From Eustoma russellianum (Eukaryota > Streptophyta > Magnoliopsida > Gentianales > Gentianaceae): DNA of 64,000 bases. Shown piece by piece: positions 44,632-56,700 of this stretch. Each line of letters starts with the position of its first letter. The first letter of the stretch is position 1. The position numbers and the translations under genes were made by a program. The notes beneath the pieces were generated by a model that had not been told where the DNA came from, ran no database searches, and worked only from the letters and a program-made list of their open reading frames with translations. The stretch is taken from positions 25,298,042-25,362,041 of the forward strand of contig AP025057.1 in NCBI GenBank assembly GCA_036186865.1. Reading direction: 5' to 3'.

Positions 44632-47297
44632 TGTTGAGAAACCAGGGTTTGAGTTATTTGAAAAAACATGATTTAAATGTTACATGTTTCCGAAATGCAT
44701 GATTTAGTTGCTAATCGACATGCATACGTGATAAATATGCCTTACATGTTTATATATATTATTGTCGTACTAACGTGCTATGAGGAGGTAAGGCTTACAC
44801 AAAATGTCAAACATTTGTTGTCTTTATACTATTTTCAGGTGCCATGATAAATGAACTAAACTAGTTCATTCAATGAAATCCTTAAGGAGATGAACTTACT
44901 AGTCCGCTAAATGAAATACTAAAGGAAATATATTTTGAGATCACTACTTGGCAACAAATTTGGAATGGAAAGTCCTCCCATCATCCTTACACGCGCCATA
45001 TATATATGATATATATGTACATATTTTCTATAACAACGAACTATATACTTCTATCCCGACGTTTCACCGACACGTCATACACATCATCAACGTACTTCAC
45101 ATCACACCACCATATACACATCATATTTGTAAGTATATACAGGTTTCATATAATATAGTACATGTCATAAAGTTACCAAAATTATGTCGACATGTCACGA
45201 GTCCATAAACCAAAAATTGCCATATCGGGTGACTATCGAACAATCACCAACATGCCACATACTTACCATATAAATATGGCCAACCTATATACAGTCCAAA
45301 AGCTTAAATATTTCGTGCACCACATGTGTAAATCAGCCCTAAAGTCATACCATGCTTATACAAATCAATCACCTACAATTTGCCTTTATTTGTTCAGAAT
45401 TCAAATTCAAACATTTTCATCGTATGGGTCGTTTTTAATCTCAGCTATTGGAGCTGAAAATACACTTTATATTATGTATGTTATGCGTGACATAACATAT
45501 ATTACATGTCTAAGATGTTTGAGACTAATTGGAGAAAAATCGCATAATCGACAAAAGTCAAAAATTCGGTTTGGTACACCTATGTACATGGAACGTTTTT
45601 CATATGTATGTAACATGTATGTAGGCACTTTTTACACATCTAAGATACATTGGAATATTCTAGAAAAAAATTAAGGGTTGATTGGAATTTACCATATATG
45701 TGAAGATTGTGCATCATTATATGACAAATTTCATAAAAGGATTTCAACACATGGCAGCTGAGGTTGACACGCCATTTTCAGCTCTCTTGGAGCCTTGGTG
45801 GAGCTTGTTTTACATTTTAATTTGTGGAGGATGAGCCACATGTGATTGGTGATATTAAAGAAGGCAAGACACACATGGAAAGATTTCAAAATGAAACAAA
45901 GTGTTGAAGTTCAGCACATGTTTCATTTGGCCGATTTTATGACATGATTATGCTTCAAATTTCTTCAAAAATTGAGGAGCAATCACATCTTGATTGATTG
46001 GAAATTAACTTATGTGATTTTTGGCATGTGTTTGAGTTTTTTTTGTTAAATATCCAGGTCATTTTATTAAGTGACAAGGTGGAAATGACGGCCTATCATA
46101 GAGTGACAACTAGGCGAAGACACATCGTTTGTCCAATCATATTTTGCCAAGTAAGCAAGGGTGTGTCACAAAGTTATACAAGGAATCCTCCAAGAGTATT
46201 CAAGATGATTTTCAAGGAAGAATGCAGCCCTAGGGGCAGCCACACCACCTATAAAAAGGTGCAAGATGTTCAAGACAATGCAAGCCTCATTTTCACATTC
46301 TAGCAAGTGCAAGCAAGACTTCTCTTCTTCTCCTATTCTCTTCTCTTGCTCTTAGCCTCAAGCCTATCATACCTACATTCTAAATTCTGTATAGGCTTGA
46401 GTTTACCACCCATATACATCCCATTCTTGTATAAGGTTGATGAAGGTGTGATCATACCTTCATTTGTACGATGGTGGTATTTGTGTTGATTGTTTTTGTT
46501 TGTTCATTGTAAGAAGGATGGATATTGAAGGAGTTGGTGCATAACTCCAGCCACCCTTGTCCTAAGGTATTTTTGGTCTTTAGGGAATACCGAAGAAGGT
46601 GTCCTCGAAGATTGATTTAAGCAAACAAGTATAAAAATCTCGGTGTTATTACTTTTTAGCACTTTTACTTTCAGTTCTTATTTTCTGCATCGTTTCTATT
46701 GCACAGTAAAAATAGCAAACATTTTTCAAAAATCACAAAAATTTTCAGAAACATAGCCAAAGGTCTTAGATTTCATTTGGAAAAAGGTTCATTGAATTTT
46801 GGATAAGTATAAGTCATTCAAAAGTTCATAGTTCTGAGACTAGTGCAATCTGATTCTTAGATCTGCAACGGATGAGAACATCAACGCGGTTGACATACTT
46901 AGCAATGGAATTTTGAAAAACTTTTTCAACCCATTAAATTATACATCCTAAGGGTCACTACATAAAATTTTTGGATCATTTAAAATTGTCAATTAATAGG
47001 AATAAATTTTTTATTTTGAGGAATAGTTTCTGACAGATTGACACAATCTGAGTAAAAAACGTTTTTCCAAGGGGTCACACTTTGAATTTTAATCTGAAAT
47101 TTTTGTGACACACTCATAACATCTGAGAGCATAACAATTTTATGAGGTCTATAACCTGATCATCTAGTTAATCAAAAACATGATCTGAAAATATATACTT
47201 TTTTCAGAAGTGAGTAATTGGTACCAAAAATTTTAAAAACCAATTTTTTCTGCACTTACTATTCAACCCCCCCTAGTGGTGCTATACAGGTCCTCCA
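44632..47297 (+). repeat. A 5' LTR
   Basis: The LTR is 2666 bp, TGTTGAGAAACCAGGG to ACAGGTCCTCCA. A TATA candidate, TATAAAAA, is at 46250-46257 in CCACCTATAAAAAGG. It shares the CAAGCCTATCATACC and AAGGAGTTGGTG segments with the A 3' LTR. No genes; open frames such as 45192-45674 recur in other LTR copies by duplication. Confidence 0.9.
46250..46257 (+). promoter_or_regulatory. Candidate TATA box in A 5' LTR
   Basis: TATAAAAA has an equivalent in C (36176-36183). In the A 3' LTR the same place reads CATAAAAA (51190-51197), a one-base change. Confidence 0.6.
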
Positions 47298-47299
47298 TG

Positions 47300-47312
47300 T
47301 GCTATTAGAGCC
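47300..47312 (+). other. A primer-binding site, degenerate
   Basis: TGCTATTAGAGCC stands where TGGTATCAGAGCC is expected, two bases after the LTR end. Two mismatches suggest decay after insertion. Confidence 0.75.
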
Positions 47313-47356
47313 AGGTTCACTCATGACAAGAAAGATAAAATAACAATCTTTGTGAG

Positions 47357-49309
47357 ATGGCATCCACTAGCTACAAAACCGAGCAAGAAGGTATGTCAAG
47401 CATAATGCTTCCCTTTTTCGATGGTGAGTCATTTATTAAATAGAAACTTCGCATGAAACTTTTTCTTATGGATATTAATATAGATTTATGGTCTATCATA
47501 GAAGATAGTTCGTTTGTTCCATCTAAGTTATCCACGGTTAATGGTGTCACTTTAGAAGTTGTAAAACCTAAGAAAAAATATACTATAGAAGATAAAAAGA
47601 GATTGAGAATGAATGCTAAGGCTATGCAACTTCTCCTAAATGGTTTAAGTAAAAGTGTATCAAGTTATATATCAAATTGCTCTAGGCCCAAGAAACGTGG
47701 AGATGTCTTGAAATGAAACATGAAGGTACTAGTCAAGTTAAAGAGTCCAAGATAAATATGCTTATATCTATTCTTGAATCCTTCAAATTATTACCGAATG
47801 AATCTATTGTCGAGATGTATTTAAGATTGACTAAAATCTATAATTCTCTTGAGTCTCTTGGAAAGGTATTTTCTTCACATGAAAAGGTTCAAAGGTATTG
47901 AGAAGCCTCCCATCCGAATAGGATCCTAATGTCACCGTAATTGAAGAAAGTAAGGAAGCTAAGTCAGTAAAAATGGAGGAATTGATCAGATCACTAAAGG
48001 TATATGAAAACAAACTCACTTTAATGAAATCTGAATCAACTTCTGAACAAGGTAAGACCATATCTTTTAAATCAAGTGAATACGTCTCTACCTCTTCTGA
48101 TCGCGTAGATGATAGTGATACAGATTCCATTAATGACGATCAATCATGTTGGTTGATGGATTAAGAAAACTTTTGAGAAAGTTATTCAAGAATAAACCTA
48201 AGGCTACTTCAACTAAGAAAAATAAAAATAAGAATAACGATAAAGATATAACATGCTATGACTGTGGAAGACTTCGACACATATCATATGATTGCCCGAA
48301 CAAGGACAAACCAATAAACAAAAACCATGACAAAGATTGGACCAAAACTAGACTCGTCTCAGAACCTAAGCAAAGAAATACAAGAAGAGTTCTCAAAGCC
48401 TCCACATGGAGTGACTCATTCGATTCTAAGACTGAAGAAATCGAAGAAGAAACAACATAAGTATGCTTTGCGTCCAAAGTATCAAATGAGGTACATGCTA
48501 ACTCCGATTCTAATTCTGAACCCTCTCATGATGATTTATTTAGTCAATATCTTGAGTTGCATAAATTCACTAAGACTCGGGCAAAGGAAAAGAAACGGTT
48601 AATTGAAGACAAGGAATTGTTAGAATCTTCTAACACAAATCTTGTTCTCAATTAAACGATTCAAAAGAAGAGTCATCTTGCATGATAAATGCATTGAAAT
48701 CTGAAATTTCATCATTGAAACCAAGAATAATGAGATGAAAGCCAAGATTTCAAAGTTGAAGTCAAGAAACACAGACTTAAAAAAGACGTAAAACAATTGG
48801 ATACGGGTACTTGCATGTTGGATCGTCTTATTTCTTCTCAAAAGCATGAAAATGATAAAACAAGATTAGGGTACAATGAAGATAATAAGGTGCAAAACAA
48901 GACCACAAACTTTATTCTATCTTCATATAAACAACCGCATGCATCTAAGACAGTTGTACAGTCTAAGAAGGCAACTAGCATGCCACCTGTTATATCTCAT
49001 CGCACTCCTTCTTTTTCATCACATGCAAAGTATAACCATGTACCGTATAGATATGAAAGAAAACCTTTGATGCATATACGACATTCATACAATACAAATG
49101 CATCTAGATCACGTACCATGCATACTAACAGAAATGCATATCAAAACAGAAAATCACATTATGATCACAATAATGATTTCGGCCATAGGCCAAATAGAAT
49201 TGCTCCCAACATATACTATATTGCTTCTTCATCTTTCTTCTCACCTTTTATAAGACAAAGAAAGGTCACCCAAGTTTGGGTACCAAAAAGTACTCTTGCA
49301 AAGGGTTGA
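47357..49309 (+). pseudogene. A gag (copia UBN2-type with zinc knuckle)
   Basis: The start Met at 47357 gives MASTSYKTEQEG, matching K (MASTRHKTEQKC) and L (MATTNFKTEQEG). A TAG at 47441-47443 replaces the Trp of IQWKLRM. Frameshifts lie near 47690, 47895 and 48130. Blocks: IDLWSIIEDSSFVPSKLSTV, MKHEGTSQVKESKINML, LLPNESIVEMYLRLT, then a CX2CX4HX4C knuckle CYDCGRLRHISYDC (48254-48295), the TWSDSFDS acidic motif, and the basic tail ending KVTQVWVPKSTLAKG (49309). All gag regions are represented at full length, so the gene was whole before it decayed. It is followed directly by 3' UTR. Confidence 0.87.
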
Positions 49310-49556
49310 ATCAATAATCCTTAAGAACACAAGAAATGCATGATTTTTGTTATAACTTGCTCTTTCTTTCCATTGCTACTAACTCTTTTGATGTGATTTA
49401 CAAAATAAAGGGGGAGAGAAAAGCATGATTTAAGGGGGGAGAGAGAGAGATTAATTTAAGGGGGAGCACAATATGAAATTCAAATTTTGAATTTAAAAAT
49501 TTATGCATGATTGTTGGGGGAGCGATTATAACACATTTAAATCATGAATAGAAGAT
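49310..49556 (+). other. A post-gag region, with pol missing
   Basis: ACAAGAAATGCATGA follows gag and matches the relic of the integrase C-terminal region kept in K. The rest (TTGCTACTAAC...AAATAAAGGGGGAGAG) matches the post-RNase-H UTR of C. Purine runs near 49410-49465 remain, but the final PPT before the LTR is largely gone compared with K. Confidence 0.8.
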
Positions 49557-52255
49557 TTTTGAAAAACCGGGGTTTGAGTGATTTGAAAATGCATGATTTA
49601 AGTGTTACGTGTTTCCGAAATGTATGATTTAATTGTTACTTGACATGCGTACGTGATAAATATGCTTTACATGTTTACATATATTCTTGTCGTATTAACG
49701 TGTCATGAAGTGTTAAGACTTACATCAAATGGCAAACATTTGTTGTCTTTATACTATTTTCAGGTTCCATGACAAATGAACTAAACTAGTTCATTTAATG
49801 AAGTACTGAAGGAGATGAACTTACTAGTACATTAAATGAAGTACTCAAGAAAATATATTTGGAGATAACTACTTGGCAACAAATTTTGGAATGGAAAGTC
49901 CTCCCCTCTTCCTTACACACATGCCACATATATATGATATATATACATATATATACATATTTTTTATAACGACGAACTATGTAATTTTATGCTAACGTTT
50001 CACCAACACGTCATACACATCATAAACGTACGTCGACATCACACCACCATATACACAATATTTGTAAGTATATACAGGTTCCATATCAGATATTACATGT
50101 CATAAAGTTATTAAAATTATGTCAACATGTCACGAGTCCATAAACATAAAATTGCCACATCGGGTGACTACCGATCCATCACTGACATGTCACATATTTA
50201 CCATATAAAGATGGCCAGCCTATATACACTCGAAAAGCTTAACCATTTCATGCACCACATGTGTAAATCAGCCCAAAAGTCATACCATATTTACACAAAT
50301 CAATCACCTACAATTTGCCTTAATTTGTTAAGAATTCAAATTCAAACATTTTCATCACATGGGCCGTTTTTAATCTCAGCTATTGCAGCTCAAAATACAC
50401 TTTATATTATGTATATTATGTGTGACATAACATATATTACATGTCTAAGATGTTTGAGACTGATTGGAGAAAAATCGCGTAATCGACAAAAGTCAAAAAT
50501 TCGATTTTCTACACCTATGTACATGGGATGTTTTTCATATGTATGTAACATGTATATAGACACTTTTTACACATCTAAGATACATTAGAATATTCTAGAA
50601 AAAAAATTAAGGGTTGATTGGAATTTGCCATTTGTGTGAAGATTGTGCATCATTATGTGACAAATTTCATAAAAGGATTCCAGCACATGGCAGTTAAGGT
50701 TGACATGCCATTTTCAGCTCTCCTGGAGCCTAGGTGGAGCTTGTATGACACTTTAATTGGTGGAGGATGAGCCACATGTGATTGGTGACATTAAAGAAGG
50801 CAAGACACACATAGAAAGATTTGAAAATGAAACAAAGTGCTGAAGTTTCAACACATGTTTCATTTGGCCGATTTTATGACATGATTATGCTTCAAATTTC
50901 TTCTAAAATTGAGGAGCAATCACATCTTCATTGATTGCCAATTAACTTATGTTATTTTTTGCATGTGTTTAAGATTTTTTTTGTTAAATATCAAGGTTAT
51001 TTTATTAAGTGACAGGGTGAAAAATGATGGCCTATCATAAGGTTACAACTAGGCGAAGACACATTATTCGTCCAATCATATTTCGCCAAGTAAGCAAGGG
51101 TGTGTCACAAAGTTATGCAAGGCATCTTCCAATGGTATTCATGACGATTTTCAAGGAAGAATTCAGCCCTAGGGGCGGCCACGCCACCCATAAAAAGGGC
51201 AAGATGTTCAAGACAATGCAAGCCTCATTTTCACATTCAAGCAAGTGTAACAAGACTTCTCTTCGTCTCCTGTTCTCTTTTCTTGCTCTTACCCTCAAGC
51301 CTATCATACCTACATTCTATATTCTGTATAGGCTCTGAATTTACCACCCATATACATCCCATTCTTGTACAAGGCTGATCAAGGTGTGATCATGCCTTCA
51401 TTTGTGTAATGGTATTATTTGTGTTAGTTGTTTTTGTTTGTTCATTATAAGAAGGGTGGATATTAAAGGAGTTGGTGTATAACTCCAGTCACCCTTGTCC
51501 TAAGGTGTTTTTGGTGTTTAGTGAATATTGAGGAAGGTGTCCTTGAATACTTGAGTAGGTTGATTTAACCGAACCAGTATAAAAATCTCGGTGTCATTAT
51601 TTTTCATCACTTTTACTTTCAATTCTTGTTTTCGCATCGTTTTCATAGCCATAGTAAAAATAGCAAACGTTTTTCAAAAAGTCCCCAAACTTTGGAGAAA
51701 CATAGCAAAGGGTCTTATCTTTCATTTGAAACAAGTTTAATATAATTTGGATAAGTATAGGTTATTCACAAGTTCATAGTTCTGAGACTATTGCAATGTG
51801 ATTCTCAGATCTGCAAAGGTTGAGAACATCAATGTGGTTGACATACTTACCAAAGGAATTTTGAAAAACTGTTTCAACACATTAAATTATACATCCTAAG
51901 GGTCACTACATAAAATTTTCAGATCATTTAGAGTTGTCACTTAAAAGGAATAATTTTTTTATTTTGAGGAACAGTTTTTGACATATTGACACAATCTGAG
52001 CAAAAACATTTTTATCAAGAAGTTAACTTTGAAATTTAATCTAAAATTTGTGTGACACACTCATAATATCTGAGAGCACATTGTCACCGAATTTCACGAT
52101 TTTGTGAGGTCTATAACCTGATCCTCTAGTTAATCAGAAAAAGGATCTGAAAACAGAATCTGTTTTCAGAAGTGAGTAATTGGTACCAAATATTTTAGAA
52201 ACCGATTTTTTCCACTCTCACTATTCAATCCCCTTTTTAGTGGTGCTATATAGGT
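49557..52255 (+). repeat. A 3' LTR
   Basis: About 2.70 kb, co-linear with the 5' LTR. The first bases read TTTTGAAAAACCGGGG instead of TGTTGAGAAACC, and the last six bases of the 5' LTR end (CCTCCA) are not present before the CATAC TSD, so both termini have changed. Confidence 0.87.
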
Positions 52256-53266
52256 CATACACATTCATGTCACGAAGTGTAGCAAAAAACGTCTTCTTGA
52301 AAGTGTAGAAAACCAAATTTTCGACTTCCGTCGATTGAGCGATTTTCTCTACTTTATCTCAAACCCCTTAGACATGTAACATGTGTTGTACACCATATAA
52401 TATACATAATATAATGTATAATTTCAGCTGCAAAATCTGAAAATAATTTCGTCCATGTGGTGTAATTTTTTGAATTTGAATTTTCAACAAATCAAGGCAA
52501 ATGATAGGTAATTGATATATGTAATTATGGTATGATTTGAGCCTGTATTAGACATGTGGTGAACGAAATGTTTGTGTATTTAAAGTGTATATTGGCTGGC
52601 CATCTTTCTATGGTAAGTATGTGACGTGTCGGTGACAGTTCGATAGTCATTTGATGCGGCAATTTTCTGTTTACAAACTTGTGATATGTCAGTATACCTT
52701 TGGAAGCTTGATGACATGGAATATATGACTTAGAATATGTATACACTCAAAAAGATGATGTGTATATGGTGGCTTGACGTTGACATATGTTGGTGACGTG
52801 TCAGTGTGATATCGGCGTAGAAATACATTTATAAATATATATGTGTATATATATATGTTTGTGTGTGTGTGTATATATATATATGTATGCAGGCGTGTGT
52901 GTGTATATGTAATATGGAGTAGAACTTTCCATTTCAATTTTTTTGTCAAATAGACATTTTCAAGTATGTCTCCTTAAGCTCTTCATTTAATGAACTCATT
53001 TAGTTCGTCTCCTTAAGCACTTCACTAAATGAACTAGTTTAGTTCATTTAACATGGCACCTGAAAATAGTATAAACACAACAAATGTTTGCCATATGATT
53101 TAAGCATTAACGCTTCATGGCACGTTAGTACAACAATGATATATATAAACATATAAACCATATTTATCATGTACGCATGTCATGTAACACTTTAATCATG
53201 CTTTTCAAAAACACGTAACATTTAAATCGTGCATTTTCAAATCATTCAAACCCTGGTTTCTCAACA

Positions 53267-53521
53267 ATCTCCTCCTTTTTGATAATTTGCAAAATAACCT
53301 CAATTCATGATTTAAATGTGTTATAACTCCCCCTACGATCATGCATTCATAAATTTTGAGTTTCAAAATTAGAATTTCAAAACTTCCCCTTAAGTTGTGC
53401 TCCCCCTTAAGTCAATCTCTCCCCCTTAAATCATGCTTTTCTCTCCATTTATTTTGTAAATCATATCAAAAGAAAAAGTGATTAGAAGCAAAAGCAATAA
53501 AGAGCAATTTATACAAAGAAT
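53267..53521 (-). other. K 3' UTR and polypurine tract
   Basis: On the minus strand several purine runs (AAGGGGGAGAG, AAGGGGGAGCAC, AGGGGGAG) lead to AAAAAGGAGGAGAT directly before the LTR at 53266. The arrangement equals that of C and A. No gene. Confidence 0.82.
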
Positions 53522-53765
53522 CATGCATTTCTAGTGTGTCATGCTCATCATGTATTTCTAGTGCGTCTTCAAGGGTTGTTGATTCAACCCTTTGCAAGAG
53601 TACCCAAACTTGGGTGACCTTTCTCGGTCTTGCAAAAGATGAGAAGAAAGCTGAAGAAGCAATATAATATATGTTGTGATCACTTCTACTTGGCCTACAA
53701 TGGCCGAACATATCATTGTAAAAATTAGGTGAATTTCGGCTTTGATATGAATTTCGGTTTGCATG
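53522..53765 (-). pseudogene. K gag C-terminal part fused to integrase relic
   Basis: The minus strand reads HANRNSYQSRN, NIYYIASSAFFSSFARPRKVTQVWV, then after a frameshift at the WVPK motif the relic TLEDALEIHDEHDTLEMHD. The last segment matches HDTLEIHDHLEMHE of the L integrase C-terminal region (near 1530-1590), showing that an internal pol deletion joined gag to a piece of integrase. E2 separates this part from the rest of gag. Confidence 0.83.
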
Positions 53766-53770
53766 CACGG

Positions 53771-56700
53771 TGTTATGAACCACACTTCTGAACGAAGGGA
53801 AAGGGGAGGCAGGATGGAATTAGAATGCGATCGGGGTACCGTACTAGTTGTAAAGGTGCCGAAATAAGCCATTATGAATTCCTAAAGTCTTAGAAGAAAC
53901 ATAAGAATAATTAACTTATACATATAAAGAATTGCACACTCTTAGTAGAAACTTAATCAAAGAAATATTTCCCCCCATCTTCCCAAAAATTCGGCTACAC
54001 CGAGAAAAGAAAAAGACTAAGGAAACAAAGTCCAAACACAATACTACCTAATCATTTTAACTCTTATTTCACTTCTTACACAATATAAGACATTCAACCA
54101 ATAGGATTTCATGCATAAATTCTACCTTCTACCTCCATCCGGCCCTCCCTCTATTTCCCCAATGATCTTACACTTTTGTCACTATTAATTAATTTAATAT
54201 TCAACATAATCATTTCTATTTTCTACACAAGCTCAAAACCTCACCAATCAAAATGCATGCAAAACACTTTTCCTTCCCACCTCCTATATAATTTCGGCCA
54301 AAAATAAAGGAAAAAGAGAAGATAAAAAAGGTGTTCATCATTACCTTCACCCATATCTTCGGCTTTAGTAAGAACCAAGGAAAGAGATACTCCTCCTTGC
54401 AATCCATGTTCTATCTTCAATTCCTACGCAACCCTTATATAAATAATTTAAGTACCAATATTCTCATACAAAAGAGAGAATTCCCTATTTTCATGATCCT
54501 TAGGCAAAACATAATGTTTCCACCATTAATACTAAAAATTTCGACAATTAACTCAACGGAGAAGGATATAATGGCCTCTATCACTTCCACCTCTTGCACA
54601 AGCTAAATACGACCAATACAATTTCATGCATAATTTTGTTTTTCAATCCAAGGACCTCCCTAGACACTACCCCAACCGACCTCATTATCCATTCCATGAA
54701 ATTTTAATTTCTCCTTTTCTTCCATAATCATGGCAAATCTTACAATATGTAAGACCAATGGCCACTCACATTACATGCAAACTTCTTTTTACCCCTCCAA
54801 GAATTTTTCCTCAATTGCCCCACCCCACCCGGTTTCTTCCCTTTTCCCCAAGAATTTTTATTGTATTTTATACCCAATCATCATTACATTTCTTACACCA
54901 TGTAAGAGATTTTTCCACTAGAATTTCATGCAAGCACTTTTGCTACATCACTAAAGTAGTAATTCAAGAGGTGCTTATCATTTTCTCCCCATTACCCATT
55001 TCGGCAAAATAAGGAGGAGTCCCCATAAGACACTAGCCTTTACCACTACACTTTCTTTCAAAACCTCTCACTCTCTATTACATTCTCTCATTATCAAGTC
55101 ATTTGCTCCTCCCATAAACTCTTTTTCAACCAAGAGTTCCAGCAAGAAGGAAAAAGAATTTCTTCCCAACTCAAGACCAATCTAAGTCTCCCCACCTATA
55201 ATCTATCAAAGTAAGTACACCAATCTTCCTCTTATACATTTTCCCTCTTTCTATCTCTCCAAAAAACATTCTCATTTCTCTTCCAAACTGTAGGTTTCAA
55301 CAAGGAGGAAGAGGGGGTAATCATGGTTGAATAGGTAGGAGTAGCCAAGCCATTCAAGGTAAGAATCAATTAGAAATGATTTTTGTATATTCAAACTCTC
55401 ATTTTATTATCAAAAGAACTATTTTTCCTTCCTCTTGGCTCTCAAAGCTGTGACCACCATCCAAGAAGCTAAAAAAGAGATCTTTTCCCCTCTAGTGTAA
55501 GACTAAAACTACCAAGGCAAGTATTTCTTCCTAGTTCCTTCAAGAGAATTGAAATTTAAGTTTATAAGGCTCATTAATAGCTAATGGACCATGCATGCAT
55601 GGAAAAATCAAGATCTCTAAGTTTGATGACATGAAAGATGGATTGCATGTAGAATTGGTTGATGCATATGCCTTTGTGTTGAATGAGATCATCAAATAAG
55701 CTTAGAATACTACTTGAATCTAAATGCAAGAAGAAATTTTGTCACCTCTAGACCCATTCGGCCGTGTATGTCCAAAAGAAGGCATCTTTCCTATGATTTC
55801 TACACTTAGATGCAAAATGGTAGACATATGTGTGTATTAGACTAATAAGAAAGCCAATGTTCATCTCCTTTGGTATATTGATACATGCATGCTATTTGTT
55901 TGTACTCATATGAAATAGAAAAGTATGTCATGAAAATAGGAAATCATAGTCTCATAATGATTCAAAATGCATTGTTCCTTCATGCATGCATATTATGATG
56001 CTATCTTTGAACATCATCCATGATAGCATTGACATTTCCCTTGCTATAGCGGACGGCCATGACTCCTTGATGAGTCCATGAATCCATCACCATGTCATGA
56101 TGTGTATTTTGATGATCTTGGACTTAAATGGGATGATGCCATAGAAATCCCTATATTTCTAGCCTCATATGTTGTATGAAAAGTATAATATGACCATCAT
56201 CATAACATGTTACAACTTATGTATTTTTGCATGCACTTTAGGGTGATTTTTATATTTTTATATGATTATGAACACGCATGTTTGATATGACTTGAGCATG
56301 TATTATTTAGTATACTTGGTAGGCATTAGAATTATCATGAACATCAAGCTTGGCGTTGACAATGGAAAAATTCCATTTTTGATGATTCACACTTTCGGCC
56401 ATGGCTTAAAATAAGGAATTGAAATGCACAAATTATTATTGGAATAAGACTATGTACTTGTAGCATGTAATAAAAAGGAAAAAGAGGGCCATAAGTAAGA
56501 TCATTATACAACATAAGAGTTAAGATATTGGGTCATAACAAATTCGGCCAAATGGCCTTTTTGTAAATGGACTCAAAAGTCCAATTGTTTATGTGACATT
56601 GTCCATAAGACCACAAAACTAGCACAAATTATAAATGACTAAAATAACTAAAGTCCAATAAGGTCCTACAAGTAGAGAAGGAATAAAAATGAAATGGGAA

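Larger units (their letters stand above)
44632..52255 (+). mobile_element. Element A: gag-only Ty1/copia element
   Basis: A 7.6-kb element with 5' LTR 44632-47297, a degenerate PBS, gag 47357-49309, a short 3' region, and 3' LTR 49557-52255. Both sides carry CATAC (44627-44631 and 52256-52260). No pol gene is present between the gag end (WVPKSTLAKG) and the purine-rich 3' region. It lies in the 3' LTR of K in opposite orientation. Gag is broken by frameshifts and the LTRs differ at many sites, so the insertion is old. Confidence 0.9.
42953..53266 (-). repeat. K 3' LTR, interrupted by A
   Basis: The two halves 42953-44631 and 52261-53266 total about 2685 bp. On the minus strand the LTR starts TGTTGAGAAACCAGGG and ends ...ACAGGTCCGACA. 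The ACTAGT dyads lie near 52990-53050. An alternating TA/TG microsatellite lies at about 52835-52915. A possible promoter, TATATAAGG, reads on the minus strand at about 44072-44080. There is no gene; the region 52260-53260 is LTR only. Confidence 0.88.

Noticed and set aside
47500..49309. Possibility that A is a normal element with pol lost only by recent deletion
   Set aside because: K shows the same gag-to-3'-UTR joint, so an ancestral deletion is the simpler reading.
52835..52915. Alternating TA/TG tract as a possible origin or matrix-attachment site
   Set aside because: It is a simple microsatellite within the K LTR, with no further supporting signal.
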